In this document: one piece after another, positions 1 to 8,580 of the stretch | How positions within the stretch are numbered: position 1 is the stretch's first letter | Layout of the letters: each line of letters begins with the position of its first letter | DNA from: Catalinimonas niigatensis | GTDB lineage: Bacteria; Bacteroidota; Bacteroidia; Cytophagales; Cyclobacteriaceae | DNA length: 64,000 nucleotides | Direction: 5' to 3' | NCBI RefSeq assembly: GCF_030506285.1 | Contig: NZ_CP119422.1 | Coordinates: 2,852,001-2,916,000, forward strand | The notes under the pieces: model-generated | What the model was told of the DNA's origin: nothing | What the model saw: only the letters and a program-made list of their open reading frames with translations | The model's database searches: none | Translations under genes and position numbers: made by a program

Positions 1-9
1 ACCTAAACC

Positions 10-504
10 ATGATTAAACGTTTTTATTTCGCTTGCATTTTTGCCATTGTACTGGCCTCCTGCAATACCAAAAGTAAACCTGCTGGAGAAAAAGCAGCAG
101 AGGAACCAGGAAAAACTGAAGCAACTTCCAAGAGTATTATCAAAACCGATAGGGCTCCTGAGCCGGTAGGCCCGTATAACCAGGCAATCATGGCGGACAA
201 TACTTTATATCTTGCCGGGCAGATTGCTATCAATCCGGAAAGTGGTGAAATGGTCACTTCCAACATAGAAGAAGAAGCAACTCAGGTGATGAACAACTTA
301 CGGGCTGTATTAGAAGAAGCGGATATGGATATGAGCCATGTCGTGCAAACAACGATTTACATGACTGATTTAAATGATTTTGGGAAAGTCAATGAAATTT
401 ACGGAGGCTACTTTGACCATATGGCACCTTCACGGGTCACGGTAGGTGTAGCTTCACTACCCAAAGGAGCGCATCTGGAGATCTCTATGATCGCGGTTGA
501 GTAA
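10..504 (+). CDS. RidA-family lipoprotein
   Basis: A 164-residue protein with a lipoprotein signal peptide ending in the lipobox LASC (Cys18), a polar linker to about residue 45, and then a complete RidA (YjgF/YER057c/UK114) domain starting near APEPVGPYNQAI. RidA proteins hydrolyse reactive enamine/imine intermediates. The catalytic-type Arg142 in PSRVTV and Glu157 are both present with the 15-residue spacing of E. coli RidA Arg105/Glu120, so the fold and site look intact. What is unusual is the export signal, because most RidA proteins are cytosolic; here it is predicted to be anchored in the periplasm. The start is the ATG that begins the signal peptide. Its upstream region lies outside the window. 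It converges on the cytochrome b5-like gene with a short spacer and no clear terminator. Confidence 0.88.
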   Translation: MIKRFYFACIFAIVLASCNTKSKPAGEKAAEEPGKTEATSKSIIKTDRAPEPVGPYNQAIMADNTLYLAGQIAINPESGEMVTSNIEEEATQVMNNLRAVLEEADMDMSHVVQTTIYMTDLNDFGKVNEIYGGYFDHMAPSRVTVGVASLPKGAHLEISMIAVE

Positions 505-563
505 GTTTAAGGATACTCATTAAAAATTGAAAGTTTATAAACAATACCCTTGAATCCAGATTT

Positions 564-812
564 TTAACTTTTAACCTTTAGCCTTCCCACTGCCTTGAAT
601 TTTGCAAAGACCTTATCAGTATGCGGTGCATCGGGTAGCTCATCGGTGAGGTCCTGCCCTGCCCAATGCTCATAATGCTTACCCTTGTACCAAAGACGAG
701 ACTTGCTCACATCATAAATAATATGCTGGTAGGCAATCCATATCTCTTCCCGGTCCTGTCCATTTCGCAACGCCAGCTGCGCTCTGCTATATTCTTTCAG
801 CACTTCTGTCAT
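564..812 (-). CDS. Cytochrome b5-like heme/steroid-binding domain protein
   Basis: An 82-residue single-domain protein. The central region, IIYDVSKSRLWYKGKHYEHW followed by AGQDLT and then APH, matches the short bacterial cytochrome b5-like heme/steroid-binding family, with histidines in the two expected heme-facing segments. No signal peptide or membrane segment is visible, so it is probably cytosolic. Its ATG follows directly on the TAG stop of the arginase-fold gene with no spacer, so the two are almost certainly co-transcribed and translationally coupled. The redox partner and the substrate or ligand are unknown. Assignment is by motif only, and heme binding is an inference. Confidence 0.7.
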   Translation of the reverse strand: MTEVLKEYSRAQLALRNGQDREEIWIAYQHIIYDVSKSRLWYKGKHYEHWAGQDLTDELPDAPHTDKVFAKFKAVGRLKVKS

Positions 813-1985
813 CTAAAGGTACTTGGCGTGGGTTTGTATCCAGCGATCAGGTAGTTCTCCTTTGGTAGCCATTTCGTAGTCCGAAGGATCGCAGGGGACA
901 ATGCTTTGGCGTTCTTTCACCGCTTCTACCTGTGGATTGGGTACTTCCATCCACCACTTCTCACTCTTCTTGGCTTTGTAGAAAGTAAGCATGGCAGGTT
1001 TGGAGGGCATAGGCACAATATATTTGATGAAATCGTTGCTTTCAAAATCACTTTCATAGGTCCGGTGATAATATCCTTCTATCAGGTACCAGACCATCGT
1101 GGCCACTACTGAGGCGGTTTTTTTGCGCTCGTTATCCCAGTCCGGATTGTACTCATAAAAACCTGCCGAAGTTAGCTTCTCGCTATGCCCGGCATACCAG
1201 CAAAGCTGGCAGGCCTCCTGTCCGCTCAGTCCAAAGGGCTGCGCATGTCGGTTACCGGGTGCATCATCCATTTTAATGGCGGTGATGTCAAAGCTAAGCA
1301 TATCTGCTGCCCGAATCACCGGCTCCATGGCATTAAGTTTCTGCTTTACCAGTCCCAGACGATAGGTATCAAAATAAAACTTATCCAAAAGCAAAGGCAC
1401 AGAATTATCTATCAGATAGCTCTGATACCCGATATGGCTGTAGTTGAGCAGATAATTGGGATCATGAACCAATATTTTGTGCAGGTGATGTTTCCATGCA
1501 CTACTTTCTTCTGCATCAGCATTGTTAGGATCGATATCAATCATGGCATCTACACTGAGGACGTTGATGAGTTTTTCCATACTTTCGTATGCCTGGTACT
1601 GTCCATAATCAAGGTCATGATTGCCACCAATCAGTATAGGAAAAGTCTGGTGGTTAATCAGTGTCTCACACACTTCTTTGATTCTGAGATAGGTTTCTTC
1701 TAAGCTATGTCCATTGTTCAGATTGCCCAGATCTACTACTTTATACGCACCGCTCCCTTTTTTGAGATGATACAATGCTTGCCGTACACTATTGGCAGCT
1801 CGTTCAACACCTCCATTTTCCTGGTTTCCCCTATTTTCACTCAACCCAATGATTGCAATATCAGCCTGTTCATAGTCAGGAAAAGTATGTGTATAAGCCT
1901 GGATGGAACGAAAAAAACTGTTGATCGCACTGATTTCCTGATACAGTTCGGGGGCAAGCGGTTTGAAGAAAATACTTAGATTCAT
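813..1985 (-). CDS. Arginase/formimidoylglutamase-fold (ureohydrolase) family protein
   Basis: A 390-residue member of the ureohydrolase superfamily, which normally uses a binuclear Mn centre to hydrolyse arginine, agmatine or formimidoylglutamate. The GGNHD motif is clear (LIGGNHDLDYGQ). The usual DAHxD motif reads DAMID and the usual SxDxD motif reads SFDIT, so at least two canonical Mn ligands (one His, one Asp) are replaced. It ends with a roughly 100-residue extension beyond the usual core. It is the first gene of a two-gene unit with the cytochrome b5-like gene. The fold is well supported. The activity is not: it may use an altered metal site or be a non-arginase hydrolase. Confidence 0.8.
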   Translation of the reverse strand: MNLSIFFKPLAPELYQEISAINSFFRSIQAYTHTFPDYEQADIAIIGLSENRGNQENGGVERAANSVRQALYHLKKGSGAYKVVDLGNLNNGHSLEETYLRIKEVCETLINHQTFPILIGGNHDLDYGQYQAYESMEKLINVLSVDAMIDIDPNNADAEESSAWKHHLHKILVHDPNYLLNYSHIGYQSYLIDNSVPLLLDKFYFDTYRLGLVKQKLNAMEPVIRAADMLSFDITAIKMDDAPGNRHAQPFGLSGQEACQLCWYAGHSEKLTSAGFYEYNPDWDNERKKTASVVATMVWYLIEGYYHRTYESDFESNDFIKYIVPMPSKPAMLTFYKAKKSEKWWMEVPNPQVEAVKERQSIVPCDPSDYEMATKGELPDRWIQTHAKYL

Positions 1986-2064
1986 AGCTCAATCAAATCA
2001 TTGAAAGTGGCAAATTACAAATTGCACTGCTGGAAATGAAGCCTTTTCTGAATGCATAGGGCAT

Positions 2065-2091
2065 AAAAAAAGGAGTGATTTCTCACTCCTT
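2065..2091 (-). terminator. Rho-independent terminator of nqrF
   Basis: A perfect stem of AGGAGTGA and TCACTCCT with a short loop. On the minus strand it is followed by a run of Ts (AAAAAAA on the plus strand at 2065-2071). It lies just past the nqrF stop and separates that gene from the arginase-fold gene. Confidence 0.85.
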
Positions 2092-2112
2092 AGTATTGAA
2101 ATTATGATTGTA

Positions 2113-3384
2113 TTACCCTCCAAAGTCGTCAAACCTGATGTTTTCAGAAGGAACGCCCATATCGTCCAGCATTTTGAGAACGGCAGCGTTCATCAAAGGA
2201 GGTCCGCAAAGGTAAAATTCTACTTCATCTGGCTCAGGATGATCTTTCAGATAGTTATCATACAGCGCCTGGTGTATAAATCCGGTATAGCCTTTCCAGT
2301 CATCCTCAGGCAGAGGCTCAGAGAGCGCAATGTTGTAAGTGAAGTTAGGAAACTCTTTTTCAATCTTACGGAAATGATCCGTATAAAATAACTCCCGCTT
2401 GGAACGTCCTCCGTACCAATAAGCCACTTTGCGGTCTGACCTTTCAGTGTGGAACAGATGGAAAATATGCGATCTGAGAGGAGCCATACCTGCACCACCA
2501 CCGATGTAAATCATTTCACGACCGGTAGGATTAATGAAGAATTCACCATAAGGACCAGAGATGGTCACTTTATCACCTGGTTTTCTGGAGAATACAAAAG
2601 AAGAACAAATACCGGGGTTCACGTCCATCCACTTGTTAGCCGCTCTATCCCAGGGTGGAGTAGCGATACGGATATTAAGCATCACGATATTACCTTCAGC
2701 GGGGTGATTAGCCATAGAATAGGCACGGAAGATAGGTTCAGGATTCTTCATTTTCAGCGACCACAGGTTAAACTTATCCCAGTCTTCCTTAAACTTATCG
2801 TCTGGATCACCGGTCTGCGGATCAGGTTTGATATCCATCGTACTGAAATCCACTTCAATCTCAGGTACGTCAATTTGAATATAACCGCCGGACTCAAATT
2901 CAAGCGTTTCACCTTCTGGCAACCTTACAATAAACTCCTTGATAAAAGTGGACACATTGTAATTGGATACCACTTCGCATTCCCACTTCTTGATACCGAA
3001 AATTTCTTCAGGGATGCGGATGCGCATATCATTTTTCACCTTCACCTGACATGACAGACGAACGTTTTCCTGCTGCTCTTTGCGGCTTAGGTGACCTACC
3101 TCAGTGGGCAGCACATCGCCTCCTCCTTCATCAATAGCACATTTACACATAGCACAAGTACCACCACCTCCACAGGCAGATGGTAGAAATATTTTCTCAC
3201 CGGAAAGCGTGGAAAGCAAGGTGCTTCCAGCCTGGGTAACGATAGGATTTTTCTCATCTCCGTTGATAATGATTTTCACGTCGCCCTGCTGCACCAGCTT
3301 AGACTGTGCATACAAAAGCAACATTACCAACAGCAGGATGATGAGTGTAAAAGCAATGATAGATGTTACAACAACCTGCGTCAT
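2113..3384 (-). CDS. nqrF: Na+-translocating NADH:quinone reductase subunit F
   Basis: A 423-residue NADH-oxidising subunit of the Na+-pumping NQR complex in the inner membrane. In order it has an N-terminal membrane helix (about residues 5-26), a [2Fe-2S] ferredoxin domain with Cys71, Cys77, Cys80 and Cys112, an FAD-binding domain with RAYSMANHP near residue 220, and an NADH-binding domain with [10 protein letters not shown] near residue 297. Length and domain order match NqrF closely. The gene stands alone: a divergent peptidase gene lies upstream, a terminator lies directly downstream, and nqrA-E are not in this window although nqrF is normally the last gene of nqrABCDEF. The 230-bp spacer to the divergent gene should hold its promoter. 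Confidence 0.96.
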   Translation of the reverse strand: MTQVVVTSIIAFTLIILLLVMLLLYAQSKLVQQGDVKIIINGDEKNPIVTQAGSTLLSTLSGEKIFLPSACGGGGTCAMCKCAIDEGGGDVLPTEVGHLSRKEQQENVRLSCQVKVKNDMRIRIPEEIFGIKKWECEVVSNYNVSTFIKEFIVRLPEGETLEFESGGYIQIDVPEIEVDFSTMDIKPDPQTGDPDDKFKEDWDKFNLWSLKMKNPEPIFRAYSMANHPAEGNIVMLNIRIATPPWDRAANKWMDVNPGICSSFVFSRKPGDKVTISGPYGEFFINPTGREMIYIGGGAGMAPLRSHIFHLFHTERSDRKVAYWYGGRSKRELFYTDHFRKIEKEFPNFTYNIALSEPLPEDDWKGYTGFIHQALYDNYLKDHPEPDEVEFYLCGPPLMNAAVLKMLDDMGVPSENIRFDDFGG

Positions 3385-3614
3385 TTGACTCGTGTGTTTG
3401 ATTTATGAATTAAAAGTTGGACTGCAAATATATCCAATAAATTGAGATTACGATGAATATATGTGCTCAAATTCTATGCTGTACGAAAACATCCTCATAA
3501 CACATGCATTAGCAAAAAAGTTGACATCTTCCGATGATTTTATCCTTCATTTTTCATAAACGAAAATTCGCAGTAAACCTTATATTTACCCCTCATTACA
3601 CCAAACCTTCCCTC

Positions 3615-4976
3615 ATGCATAAGTTTATACTTAGCTTCATTTTATTGATTATCGGAAACGTTGCATTTGCCCAACCCTCTACTATGCCTCATATTCTTCC
3701 TTTAAAAGAAAGGGCTGCCATCATGGATCGAGTACTAGAGGAGCGTTTCTATACTCTCTTACCTCGATTGATGGAAGAAGAAGGCGTTGATATGTGGCTA
3801 ATCATGGCACGCGAATACAATGAAGACCCGGTGATCAGGACGATGTTGCCCTCTACCTGGTTGTCGGCCCGCCGCCGTACGATTCTGGTAATATCTCATC
3901 AGCCCGGTAAAGATACAATAGAAGGACAGGCCATTGCCCGTTATAATGTAGGGACACTTTTTGGAAGTGCGTGGAACCCTGAGGAAGAACCCGATCAGTG
4001 GAAGCGGCTGGCAGCAGTCATCGCCGAAAAGAATCCTCAAAAAATTGGGATCAATATCTCCGAAACCTTCAATCATGCTGATGGCCTGACGAGCACAGAG
4101 CATCAGGCTTTTTTGAATTCCTTATCTAAGAAATTTCAAAACCGGGTAGTTTCTGCTGAAAAACTAGCTGTACGCTGGCTGGAAACGCGTACCGATACCG
4201 AACTGGCTATTTATGAGCAGATTTGCCGTATCGCACACACGATCATTGCTGAGGGTTTGTCTGAAAAGGTAATACAACCAGGAGTAACCAGCACCGAAGA
4301 TGTAAAATGGTGGTATCGCGAACGCATTGCAGAGTTGAAACTGCAGGCCTGGTTTCATCCTACCGTAGATGTTACCCGGGCCGATCCGGATGCCAACGAG
4401 GCAGGCCGATCATTCAGCGCACAGACTACACCCGAAGCAGATATCATTATGCCCGGTGATCTGGTACATATTGATTTTGGCATTACTTACCTGAGATTGA
4501 ATACCGATATGCAACAGAATGCTTATGTGCTGAAACCCGGAGAAACGACTCCTCCAAAGGGCTTAACTGAGGCTTTGAAAAAAGGAAACCGCTTGCAGGA
4601 TATCCTCACCGCTCACTTTGAAGAAGGCCGTACTGGCAATGAGGTATTACGCCTGACACGTGAGCAAGCGATCAGCGAAGGGCTTGTTCCCAGCATTTAC
4701 AGCCACCCCATTGGATATCATGGACATGCCGCTGGCCCGGCAGTGGGGATGTGGGACAATCAGGAGCATGTTGACTCCGGGGAGCATACTATTTTCAATA
4801 ACACTTGCTATGCCATTGAACTCAATGCACGTGAGAAAATTCCTGAATGGGGAAATAAAGAAATACGGGTGATGCTGGAAGAAACAGCGGTTTTTAAAGA
4901 TGGAAAAGTGCATTATATAGATGGCCGCCAGAAAGAACTGATGCTGATTCCCAGGGCTTCACCAAATCATCAATAG
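3615..4976 (+). CDS. Exported M24-family (Xaa-Pro aminopeptidase-like) metallopeptidase
   Basis: I place the start at the ATG at 3615, where a classic signal peptide begins (MHKFILSFILLIIGNVAFAQ); an upstream in-frame ATG at 3534 would add 27 residues with no signal-like features. The mature protein has an N-terminal creatinase-like domain and a C-terminal pita-bread M24 domain. All five metal-ligand positions can be found in order: Asp in HIDFG, Asp in NTDMQQ, His in SHPIGYHGH, Glu in AIELNA and Glu in MLEETA. It is therefore expected to be an active periplasmic dinuclear metallopeptidase, probably acting on X-Pro or related dipeptide bonds. It is transcribed alone and diverges from nqrF. 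Confidence 0.9.
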   Translation: MHKFILSFILLIIGNVAFAQPSTMPHILPLKERAAIMDRVLEERFYTLLPRLMEEEGVDMWLIMAREYNEDPVIRTMLPSTWLSARRRTILVISHQPGKDTIEGQAIARYNVGTLFGSAWNPEEEPDQWKRLAAVIAEKNPQKIGINISETFNHADGLTSTEHQAFLNSLSKKFQNRVVSAEKLAVRWLETRTDTELAIYEQICRIAHTIIAEGLSEKVIQPGVTSTEDVKWWYRERIAELKLQAWFHPTVDVTRADPDANEAGRSFSAQTTPEADIIMPGDLVHIDFGITYLRLNTDMQQNAYVLKPGETTPPKGLTEALKKGNRLQDILTAHFEEGRTGNEVLRLTREQAISEGLVPSIYSHPIGYHGHAAGPAVGMWDNQEHVDSGEHTIFNNTCYAIELNAREKIPEWGNKEIRVMLEETAVFKDGKVHYIDGRQKELMLIPRASPNHQ

Positions 4977-5069
4977 TGTTCGGGGATTAGGGCTTAATTT
5001 GGAGGTTCTAACTACAATACTATTGTATACTGACCTCATATGATGTAAGAAAAAAAGGAACGCAGCACC

Positions 5070-5397
5070 AAAGCAGTGCATTCATGCTTCGGCGACTCTG
5101 CCGGACGACAAAAGCAGTGCTTTAATCGTTGGGCAACGTTGCCAGCTCGCAAAAGCAGTGCATCAGAGGCTTGGCTGGCAAGCCGAAGCACATATGCAAT
5201 GCAATAGCGACTTGGTAGATTTGCCGGAGCATAAAAGCAGTGCTTTAGCGATCCGGCAGACTTTCCTGAAAGCTATGGAGGCTCCACAACGATATGGCGG
5301 AGCCGCCGAGGCATTTTGGAGCGTTAATAGAGGTTTGGCAGATTTTCCCGGAACTTACGGAGCTTTTACATCGCTTCGGTGCATTTGACCTCTTACT
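5070..5397 (+). repeat. 41-bp tandem repeat array, eight degenerate units
   Basis: Eight units of exactly 41 bp fill 5070-5397. Units 1, 2, 3 and 5 begin with AAAGCAGTGC at 5070, 5111, 5152 and 5234; unit 4 at 5193 begins TATGCAATGC; units 6-8 are more diverged. G at unit position 4 and GG at positions 22-23 are invariant in all eight, and positions 31-33 are GCC in five units with TCC or GAC in the rest, giving a small GGC-N7-GCC dyad per unit. The 41-bp period is not a multiple of three, which argues against a coding repeat. The 7-bp sequence TGACCTC occurs on both sides, at 5031-5037 and 5386-5392. A palindrome TACAATA-C-TATTGTA lies at 5013-5027. Strand is arbitrary. Confidence 0.85.
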
Positions 5398-5426
5398 TAA
5401 TCATGTTATAATGCGCTAATTTTACT

Positions 5427-6401
5427 TTACTCTTTCTCCGCAGCAGCCCGCTGTAAACGATCATTTATTGCTTTTCCAAGTCCGTATTCCGGCATAGGTT
5501 CGGCGATGATATACTTTACCGGCAGTTTATCTAACTCTCGTAAGGCGGAGAAAAGCTGCTGGGCAGCCTCATTCAAGTCTCCTACCACGGACAGGGCCAC
5601 CTGATGTTTGTCTGAAATCTGAGGATAGTAATCTTTGAGAGAAATTAAGGCTATGTCCTGCTTATCATAGCTATTAAGCAAATTGCTTATATTTCCTACG
5701 ATTACTTTTTTCTTGGGTGCATAATGACTTTTTAGCATACCGGGAGCCTGAGGATTTAGATTATCCTCCACCTGAGGATGCATGCTGATGTTTGCCCTTC
5801 CAACAATCTCTTCAATCGCTTCCAGGCTTGCTCCTCCCAAACGGTAAATCACCACCTGCTTCTCTTCAAAACCCACAATGGTTGATTCTATACCCACAGT
5901 ACACTCTCCACCATCCAGGATATAATCAATTCTATCCCCAAGTTGTTCTTCTACATGAGCAGCCCGGGTAGGACTGATATAACCAAAAGGATTGGCGCTG
6001 GGGGCTGCCAGCGGGAAGTCCAGCTTTTTCAGCAATTCTAATGTCAAAGGATGATTGGGGATACGGACGGCTACAGACTCTGAGCCTGCAGTGACAATAT
6101 CGGGAATGATATCTTTTTTGGGGAGTAACAAAGTAAGTGGGCCTGGCCAGAAGGTTTTAGACAATTGAATAGCTACCTCAGGCATTTGCTTTACATATCT
6201 TTTCACCTGCTCCACATCATGCGTATGCGTAATGAGAGGATTAAAAGAAGGCCGGTTTTTGGCAACAAATATCTTAGCCACTGCATTAGCACTGAATGCA
6301 TTCGCCGCAAGACCATATACAGTCTCGGTAGGAATTGCCACCAGGCCATCCTCTTGCAGATACTGCATGGCTTGTACTATATCTTTACCTATTTGCGCCA
6401 T
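5427..6401 (-). CDS. L-threonylcarbamoyladenylate synthase (Sua5/TsaC family)
   Basis: A 324-residue protein with a YrdC/Sua5 N-terminal domain (PTETVYGLAANA near residue 22, then GPLTLLLP, VAVRIPNHP and APSANPFGYISPT) and a C-terminal Sua5 domain after an APGMLKSHYAPKK linker. It makes threonylcarbamoyl-AMP from Thr, bicarbonate and ATP for the t6A modification at position 37 of ANN-decoding tRNAs. The two-domain length marks it as the Sua5 type rather than the short TsaC type. Cytosolic. It is monocistronic, reads toward the 41-bp array and diverges from the DnaJ-domain gene. Confidence 0.95.
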   Translation of the reverse strand: MAQIGKDIVQAMQYLQEDGLVAIPTETVYGLAANAFSANAVAKIFVAKNRPSFNPLITHTHDVEQVKRYVKQMPEVAIQLSKTFWPGPLTLLLPKKDIIPDIVTAGSESVAVRIPNHPLTLELLKKLDFPLAAPSANPFGYISPTRAAHVEEQLGDRIDYILDGGECTVGIESTIVGFEEKQVVIYRLGGASLEAIEEIVGRANISMHPQVEDNLNPQAPGMLKSHYAPKKKVIVGNISNLLNSYDKQDIALISLKDYYPQISDKHQVALSVVGDLNEAAQQLFSALRELDKLPVKYIIAEPMPEYGLGKAINDRLQRAAAEKE

Positions 6402-6521
6402 TTGATGAAATATACTCCCTAATGTACGTTAATAATTCTAAATTTAGCAATCTACATTTTGTAGATAACGGAAAATAAACAGGCATGATAAGTATACTAA
6501 GTAATTGCTAGTTTTGTAGGG

Positions 6522-7328
6522 ATGAATCAATACCTGGACACTTTGGGCTTACAGCCTGGCGTAACGGAGGCCGATATAAAAAAGGCTTATCGTAGGCTGG
6601 CCAAACTTTATCATCCTGATGTCAATAAAGACCCTGATGCACAGCGTAGGTTTGTGGAGATCACCGAGGCTTATAACTTTCTGCTGGAAGTAGGCGCCAC
6701 GCCCCATGAAGAGCAGGTTAATTATGCCTATAATGCCCATGCCCGGGAATATGCAGAGCGCAGAAGACAGGCTAGGGAATACGCCCGGGAAAGGCAAAGA
6801 CAGGCCGCTGAAGAGAAGTGGAGAACCCTGTCTGTCCTGTACAAATATTCAGACTATCTGGTAGGTATTTTTCTGTTGACAAACTTACTTTTTCTGGTAG
6901 ATTATCTTTTACCTACTATACCACAGGAAGAAAAAATCGTGCAGCTCACACGATCCTACGAAAGCGCCAATCAGTACGGCCAAAACCTGATTGATCGTCA
7001 TAGTGTTATTCATTTTGAGTTCCATTCCATACTTATTGACCGCAAAATAACCGATGAATGGTACGAGGTAGACTCACTAGCTCAAATATATACTACTCCT
7101 CTTCTTGGCACTGTCACTAGAGCAGATATTGTGCTGAATTCTTACGCCCTTGAGCTGCATCCTGTATTTAGTGTATATGATTTTTTCTTCTTTCTGATTC
7201 CAGCCATCATCATTTTGGGCGTACTTTACTTCCGCTGGCCTAAGACCTCCGACAATAAGATAGGAATTATTGTAATCTTACTTATGCTCTTTGTGATTCA
7301 GATGCTGGTTTTCTTTACTGGCCGATGA
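6522..7328 (+). CDS. DnaJ-domain membrane protein
   Basis: A 268-residue protein with an N-terminal J-domain at residues 1-60, including the HPD motif (LYHPDVNKD) needed to stimulate Hsp70 ATPase. A very basic Arg/Glu/Ala-rich helical stretch at about 70-105 follows, then a transmembrane segment near 112-130, a periplasmic-looking loop, and two C-terminal hydrophobic segments at about 212-265. It lacks the zinc-finger and C-terminal substrate domains of true DnaJ, so it is a J-protein that probably recruits DnaK to the membrane. The last bases overlap the reading frame leading into the next small gene. Its partner and client are unknown. A TAGTTTTG sequence resembling a Bacteroidota -7 box ends 5 nt before the ATG. 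Confidence 0.8.
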   Translation: MNQYLDTLGLQPGVTEADIKKAYRRLAKLYHPDVNKDPDAQRRFVEITEAYNFLLEVGATPHEEQVNYAYNAHAREYAERRRQAREYARERQRQAAEEKWRTLSVLYKYSDYLVGIFLLTNLLFLVDYLLPTIPQEEKIVQLTRSYESANQYGQNLIDRHSVIHFEFHSILIDRKITDEWYEVDSLAQIYTTPLLGTVTRADIVLNSYALELHPVFSVYDFFFFLIPAIIILGVLYFRWPKTSDNKIGIIVILLMLFVIQMLVFFTGR

Positions 7329-7399
7329 GATGGCAAGACTTTTGTCTTTCATTCAAAACCTTATATCATACAACACCTACTGTATTACTCACAACGCAT

Positions 7400-7561
7400 A
7401 TGGCAACCAAAAAATCGCGTAATCTCATTTTGTTACTTTCTGTGATACTTGCAATTCTGGCAGTGCTCATGCAATTTAGTGTGATCATCATTCCTGGACT
7501 TATGCCTTATAAGTTTTGGCTCATGGTCATTGCTTACGGACTGGTACTTGGTGCCCGCTGA
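7400..7561 (+). CDS. Small two-helix membrane protein
   Basis: From the ATG at 7400 this encodes 53 residues with a short basic start (MATKKSRN) and two hydrophobic segments that could both span the membrane. An earlier in-frame ATG at 7325 overlaps the end of the DnaJ-domain gene and adds 25 polar residues that look non-native, so I prefer 7400. It probably shares a transcript with the DnaJ membrane gene and converges on the TPR lipoprotein gene, with 9 bp between the stops. No family was recognised and no function is proposed. Confidence 0.6.
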   Translation: MATKKSRNLILLLSVILAILAVLMQFSVIIIPGLMPYKFWLMVIAYGLVLGAR

Positions 7562-7570
7562 TGGATTGGA

Positions 7571-8287
7571 TTAGTTGCAGTAGGTACTGATTGCCTGCTG
7601 AGCCTGTTCGCTGCCCAGAGCTTGCGCTTTTTGCCATGTAACACAGCTTTCTTCCCGCTGCTGAGTTTGAAGATATGCCATTCCCAAAAGATAAAAAGCC
7701 TCTGCATCCTCAGACTGCTTTTGAGTAAGCTTTTGCAAATCCTGCTGTGCAGCTTCCCAATTTTGCAATGCCATCTGTGTCTTAGCACGATTTAGCAAAA
7801 CTATGGGTTCATCCTCTTCCAGTTTCAGTGCAAAGTCAAAGTCCTCCAGCGCCCGCTGATAGTTATTCAGCACATAAAAAACAACTCCCCTATTGATGTA
7901 AATATCTTTGATATTAGGCTTTTTCAGAATGGCAACCGTATAGTCAGTAATGGCTTTCTGATAGTCTCCCTGCTCCTGGTAAGCATTCCCCCGATTGTAA
8001 TAAGGCTTATAGGATGAGCTATCCAACTTAATTGCCTGACTAAAGTCCGCAATGGCTTTGTCAAAATCCTGCTGCTCAAAATAGGCTACTGCCCTCACAT
8101 TATAAGCTTCGCTCCACTCAGGTTGCTGCTCAATCGCTCTGTCCAGATATTCAATGGACTGTTCGTATTGCCCTTCCTCCAACAAAGATTTGCTTTTGAG
8201 CAGTAGCTCCTCTGGCTCCGGTGAGCAGGCAGTAAGGCTTACAAAAGCAGCAACAGTTAAGACTAAGCGTGACAAAAATAATTTCAT
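7571..8287 (-). CDS. TPR-repeat lipoprotein
   Basis: A 238-residue protein with a lipoprotein signal (LVLTVAAFVSLTAC, Cys at about 21) followed by about six tetratricopeptide repeats filling the rest. Repeats show the usual W/L-G-Y-A-F-A-P pattern, for example EQGDYQKAITDYTVAILKKP. TPR lipoproteins are scaffolds for protein-protein contacts in the periplasm or at the outer membrane. The window holds two further TPR proteins, at 27062 and 27697, both also membrane-linked or exported. Partner unknown. Confidence 0.85.
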   Translation of the reverse strand: MKLFLSRLVLTVAAFVSLTACSPEPEELLLKSKSLLEEGQYEQSIEYLDRAIEQQPEWSEAYNVRAVAYFEQQDFDKAIADFSQAIKLDSSSYKPYYNRGNAYQEQGDYQKAITDYTVAILKKPNIKDIYINRGVVFYVLNNYQRALEDFDFALKLEEDEPIVLLNRAKTQMALQNWEAAQQDLQKLTQKQSEDAEAFYLLGMAYLQTQQREESCVTWQKAQALGSEQAQQAISTYCN

Positions 8288-8580
8288 TGTATGTGTAGTG
8301 GATATTGTAAAAAAATAAAGAATACTATTCCCAGTATCCAGGAATAGAGGTGCAAATATGGCTTTCAGGAATACTCCGGCTCAAAAGCCAATGCATTAGT
8401 AGCTACTTCTTAGTAAATACCTAATACTTTAGAGCGTAACATAATACCGCATAGTTACTTAAAAACATAAAAATACGGAGCCGGTTCATTGACATTACAT
8501 TCCTTAAAATAGGCGAAATTGGCAATCTGAGTACACTTATCTATACTTGTGTTGTTCATTATTCATTATCTCATACGATT
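8288..8580. other. Divergent intergenic region with a small dyad
   Basis: This AT-rich spacer separates the divergent TPR lipoprotein and TerB-like genes, so it should contain both promoters. The only structure I can point to is an inverted repeat, CTATTCC at 8325-8331 with GGAATAG at 8341-8347, about 40 bp upstream of the lipoprotein start. It could be an operator or a leader hairpin. No gene is visible. Confidence 0.4.

Noticed and set aside
5158-5388. A 76-codon open frame inside the 41-bp array
   Set aside because: The array period is 41 bp, not a multiple of three, and the frame only follows the high GC of the repeats. No start-site context or domain supports a protein.
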